Assembly (NCBI RefSeq): GCF_002879645.1
Contig: NZ_PNRE01000065.1
Span: 62,001-126,000 of the forward strand
Direction of reading: 5' to 3'
Length of the DNA stretch: 64,000 bases
Origin: Halomonas heilongjiangensis
GTDB taxonomy: Bacteria > Pseudomonadota > Gammaproteobacteria > Pseudomonadales > Halomonadaceae
A model generated the notes under the pieces. That model was not told the DNA's origin. It did no database searches and saw only the letters and a list, made by a program, of their open reading frames with translations. Of this stretch, positions 61,399 to 64,000 are shown one piece after another (within the stretch, counting starts at the first letter, position 1; every line of letters starts with the position of its first letter). The translations under genes and the position numbers were made by a program.

Positions 61399-63897
61399 AT
61401 GTCGGCAGCAGGATCTCTTGCCATGCAGGACGAGGAACGAGCGACTCGGCAAAGGCCGGTGGTGATGATTACCGGTGCCGCTGGCGGCATCGGCACCGCC
61501 CTGACGCGCAGCCTGAAGCGCGACTACCGGATCATCGGCCTGGACATGCAGCTCGCCGAAGCGGCCGACGACAGCTACGAGTTCGACCTGACCGACATCG
61601 ATGCCATCAAGGAGGCGATGGACAAGATCCGCGACCGCCACGGCAGGGACATCGCCGCCGTGGTGCACCTCGCCGCCTACTTCGACTTCACCGGCGAGGA
61701 GTCTCCGCTCTACGAGAAAGTCAACGAACAGGGCACCCGGAACCTGCTCGAAGCGCTCGAGGGCATGAGCGTCGAGCGCTTCATCTACTCCAGCACCATG
61801 CTGGTCCACGAGCCGCAGGTGCCGGGGCACCGGGTCAGCGAGGACACGCCGATCGGCCCGACCTGGCCCTACCCGCAATCCAAGGCCAAGACCGAGGCGG
61901 TGATCCGCGAACATGCCACGATGCCCTATACGCTGCTGCGCCTGGCCGGCATGTACGACGAGAAGACCAGCGTACCCACCCTGTCGCACCAGATCGCACG
62001 CATCTACGAGCACACCTTCAAGAGCCACTTCTACTCGGGCAACACCAACGCCGGCCAGGCCTGTGTGCACAAGGAAGACATGATCGACGCCTTCCGCCGC
62101 ACCATCGATCGGCGCCGCGAGCTGCCCGAGCACAACGAGATCCTCGTCGGCGAGGAGCATGCCGTCAGCTACGAGGCACTGCAGAACCGCCTGGGCGAGC
62201 TGATCCACGGCAAGAAGACGTGGAAGACAGTGGTGATGCCCAAGCCGCTGGCCAAGACCGGCGCGCTGCTCGAGGAAATAAGCGAGCCGCTGGTGCCGGA
62301 CGACTTCGACAAGGGCGAGAAGCCCTTCATCCGGCCCTTCATGATCGACATGGCCGACGACCACTACGAGCTCGACATCCGCCGTGCCCGCGAGCAGCTC
62401 GGCTGGGCGCCCCGCCACGAGGTCTTCGACACGCTCGACGCCATGGTCGACAACCTGCTCGCCGACCCCCACGACTGGTATGAGGCCAACGGCATCACCC
62501 CGCCCGACTGGATCGAGGAGGCCGAGGAAAAAGGTGTGAATGCGGAGCGGGTACTGGAAGATTACCAGGCCCACACTCAGCGCGAGCACTACCGCTTCCT
62601 GTGGGCCCACTTCTTCAACGTCGGCCTGGGTGCCTGGCTGGTGGCCTCCCCCGCCACGCTGGGCTACGGCGGTGGCATGGCCTTCAGCGACATGGCCTCT
62701 GGGTTGCTGCTGGCGCTGTTCGGCGCCCTCTCGCTGTCGCTGAAGCTGAGCTGGGCACGCTTTGCCTGCGCTGCCGTTGGCCTATGGGTGCTGTTCGCCC
62801 CGCTGGTGTTCTGGAGCGAGAGTGCCGCGGCCTACCTCAACGGCACTATCGTCGGTACCCTGGCCATCGGCTTCTCGGCCCTGGTGCGACCGGCGCCGGG
62901 GATCTCGCCCACGGCGGCGATGACCGGCCCCACCATGCCGCCCGGCTGGAACAACAACCCCTCGAGCTGGTTCCAGCGTATGCCGATCATCGTGCTGGCC
63001 TTCGTCGGCTTCTTCGTCTCGCGCTATCTTGCCGCCTACCAGCTCGGCCACATCGACGCGATATGGGACCCGTTCTTCGGCGGCACCCGCGGCGGGCTCA
63101 ACGGTACCGAGGACATCATCACCTCCGAGGCCTCCGAGGCCTGGCCGGTGCCGGATGCCGGGCTGGGCGGCATCGTCTACATGCTCGAGATCCTGCTCGG
63201 CTTTATCGGCGCCGCCAACCGCTGGCGCACCATGCCCTGGATCGTCGCCTCGTTCGGCGTGCTGATCGTGCCGCTCGGCGTGGTCTCGGTGACCTTCATC
63301 ATCATCCAGCCGATCCTGATCGGCACCTGGTGCACCCTGTGCCTGATCCAGGCCGGTGCGATGCTGCTGCAGATCGCCTACGCCTTCAACGAGTTCGTCG
63401 CCACCGGCGAGTTCCTCAAGCGGCGCCACAAGGCCGGCGCCCCGGTGCTCAAGATCTTCTTCACCGGCGACACCGACGAAGGCCCCGACGAGTCGCCGGA
63501 CGAGGACTTCCAGCGCAAGCCGGGGGCCATCGTCGGCGACGCGCTCGGCACCGGCGTGAACCTGCCCTGGAACCTGGCGCTGTGCATCCTGATCGGTGCC
63601 TGGCTGATGGTCACTCGTATCACGTTCGGTGCCGAGGGCGCCCTGGCCAACTGGGACCACCTGGTGGGCGCCTTGATCATCACCGTATCCATCATCGCCA
63701 TGGCCGAGGCGGCCCGTCCGGCACGCTGGCTGCTGATCCCGCTGGCTGCCATGCTGTTCTTCACGCCCTTCCTGCACGGGGCCGGCATGCTGGCCACCGT
63801 CAACAGCCTGGCCTGCGGTGCGGTCGTGATCGCGCTCAGCCTGCGCCGCGGGCCGATTCGCGGCGAGTACGGCAGCTGGAGCCGGCTGCTGGGGTAG
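61399..63897 (+). CDS. NAD-dependent epimerase-SPW-VKOR fusion membrane protein
   Basis: 832 aa. Residues ~18-380 are an extended SDR/epimerase: TGAAGGIGTALTRSLKRDYR, VVHLAAYFDFTGEESP and Y158-P-Q-S-K162. Then RFLWAHFFNVGLGAWLVASP and WARFACAAVGLWVLFAPLVF form two SPW-like repeats, and residues ~540-790 resemble vitamin K epoxide reductase with the CxxC of GTWCTLCLIQAGAML (Cys645, Cys648). Such fusions would join NAD(P) chemistry to quinone-linked thiol oxidation at the membrane. ATG at 61399 has AAGG nine bases upstream; starts at 61384 and 61423 are possible. Confidence 0.88.
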   Translation: MSAAGSLAMQDEERATRQRPVVMITGAAGGIGTALTRSLKRDYRIIGLDMQLAEAADDSYEFDLTDIDAIKEAMDKIRDRHGRDIAAVVHLAAYFDFTGEESPLYEKVNEQGTRNLLEALEGMSVERFIYSSTMLVHEPQVPGHRVSEDTPIGPTWPYPQSKAKTEAVIREHATMPYTLLRLAGMYDEKTSVPTLSHQIARIYEHTFKSHFYSGNTNAGQACVHKEDMIDAFRRTIDRRRELPEHNEILVGEEHAVSYEALQNRLGELIHGKKTWKTVVMPKPLAKTGALLEEISEPLVPDDFDKGEKPFIRPFMIDMADDHYELDIRRAREQLGWAPRHEVFDTLDAMVDNLLADPHDWYEANGITPPDWIEEAEEKGVNAERVLEDYQAHTQREHYRFLWAHFFNVGLGAWLVASPATLGYGGGMAFSDMASGLLLALFGALSLSLKLSWARFACAAVGLWVLFAPLVFWSESAAAYLNGTIVGTLAIGFSALVRPAPGISPTAAMTGPTMPPGWNNNPSSWFQRMPIIVLAFVGFFVSRYLAAYQLGHIDAIWDPFFGGTRGGLNGTEDIITSEASEAWPVPDAGLGGIVYMLEILLGFIGAANRWRTMPWIVASFGVLIVPLGVVSVTFIIIQPILIGTWCTLCLIQAGAMLLQIAYAFNEFVATGEFLKRRHKAGAPVLKIFFTGDTDEGPDESPDEDFQRKPGAIVGDALGTGVNLPWNLALCILIGAWLMVTRITFGAEGALANWDHLVGALIITVSIIAMAEAARPARWLLIPLAAMLFFTPFLHGAGMLATVNSLACGAVVIALSLRRGPIRGEYGSWSRLLG

Positions 63898-63923
63898 CCC
63901 GAATCGCGGCATCTGCAGCCGAA

Positions 63924-63956
63924 GGCATCCCCCCCGCGGAGGCCGGGGGCGATGCC
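63924..63956 (+). terminator. Terminator-like stem after the fusion gene
   Basis: GGCATC (63924-63929) pairs with GATGCC (63951-63956) and inner CCCCC (63931-63935) with GGGGG (63945-63949), one mismatch between. No T-run follows. The remaining ~45 bases to the window edge show no recognisable gene. Confidence 0.45.
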
Positions 63957-64000
63957 GGCGCCACCACCGGGTTCGCCATGCATGTCGTGGCGGACACTGC

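Overview
The window is a stretch of high-GC, gene-dense chromosome from a Gram-negative gammaproteobacterium. Gene content (TRAP-type transporters, gluconate uptake with GntR control, YgfF, YejK, YbgA and YdbS/YdbT homologues, c-di-GMP enzymes, a chemoreceptor) suggests a Halomonadaceae-type organism; this is inferred from gene families, not from a marker gene. I found no rRNA, tRNA, CRISPR array, insertion sequence or prophage. The sequence reads as ordinary core and niche-adaptation chromosome, with many genes coupled by 4-base overlaps.

Layout. 1-8.6 kb: the tail of a DCC-family protein, an AraC regulator, a GFA protein, a YgfF-like SDR, a MASE2-GGDEF diguanylate cyclase with a 13-bp hairpin just before its ribosome binding site, then a YCII/DUF1428 pair beside a GlxA-type regulator that diverges from a methyltransferase, and a threonine/serine dehydratase. 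8.6-13.6 kb: a chemoreceptor with a C-terminal CheR-docking pentapeptide and a possible sigma-28 promoter, an AAC(3)-I-like acetyltransferase, RidA, and a divergent LysE exporter/MocR regulator pair with symmetrical repeats between them. 13.7-17.7 kb: a four-gene TroABCD-type Mn/Zn/Fe importer. 17.8-22.6 kb: a gluconate regulon (TRAP dctPQM, gntK, gntR) with a perfect GntR operator at its promoter.

22.6-29.1 kb: a class A beta-lactamase-fold protein lacking the deacylating Glu, a membrane acyltransferase-like protein, a small lipoprotein, a YbaK-type deacylase, and a ChaN-PDZ protein translationally coupled to a secreted M1-like metallopeptidase. 29.1-40.6 kb: a long minus-strand array that reads as a peptide-scavenging unit: TAXI-type solute receptor, fused TRAP permease, membrane-anchored M28 peptidase, and a complete peptide ABC importer whose second permease carries a large periplasmic insertion. 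40.8-48.5 kb: an SDR, the YdbS/YdbT PH-domain pair, a ClC protein with Tyr at the gating-Glu position, an orphan polyamine-type binding protein and a TPR protein.

48.5-64 kb: a methyltransferase, a YbgA-type protein, a GFA protein, a cupin, an esterase, TrxC, an Asp/Glu-racemase-like protein, an ABM monooxygenase, a DsbA/FrnE-like gene broken by a one-base frameshift in a G6 run, a GGCT-fold protein, parvulin PpiC, a DUF6494 protein overlapping a YadGH-type ABC exporter, nucleoid protein YejK, a second diguanylate cyclase after a roughly 400-base leader, a 33-codon remnant resembling a metallophosphoesterase N-terminus, and an epimerase-SPW-VKOR fusion. No wholly new system is proven. The best leads are the peptide-scavenging locus, the epimerase-VKOR fusion, the Tyr-gated ClC, the Glu-less beta-lactamase fold and the control hairpins.
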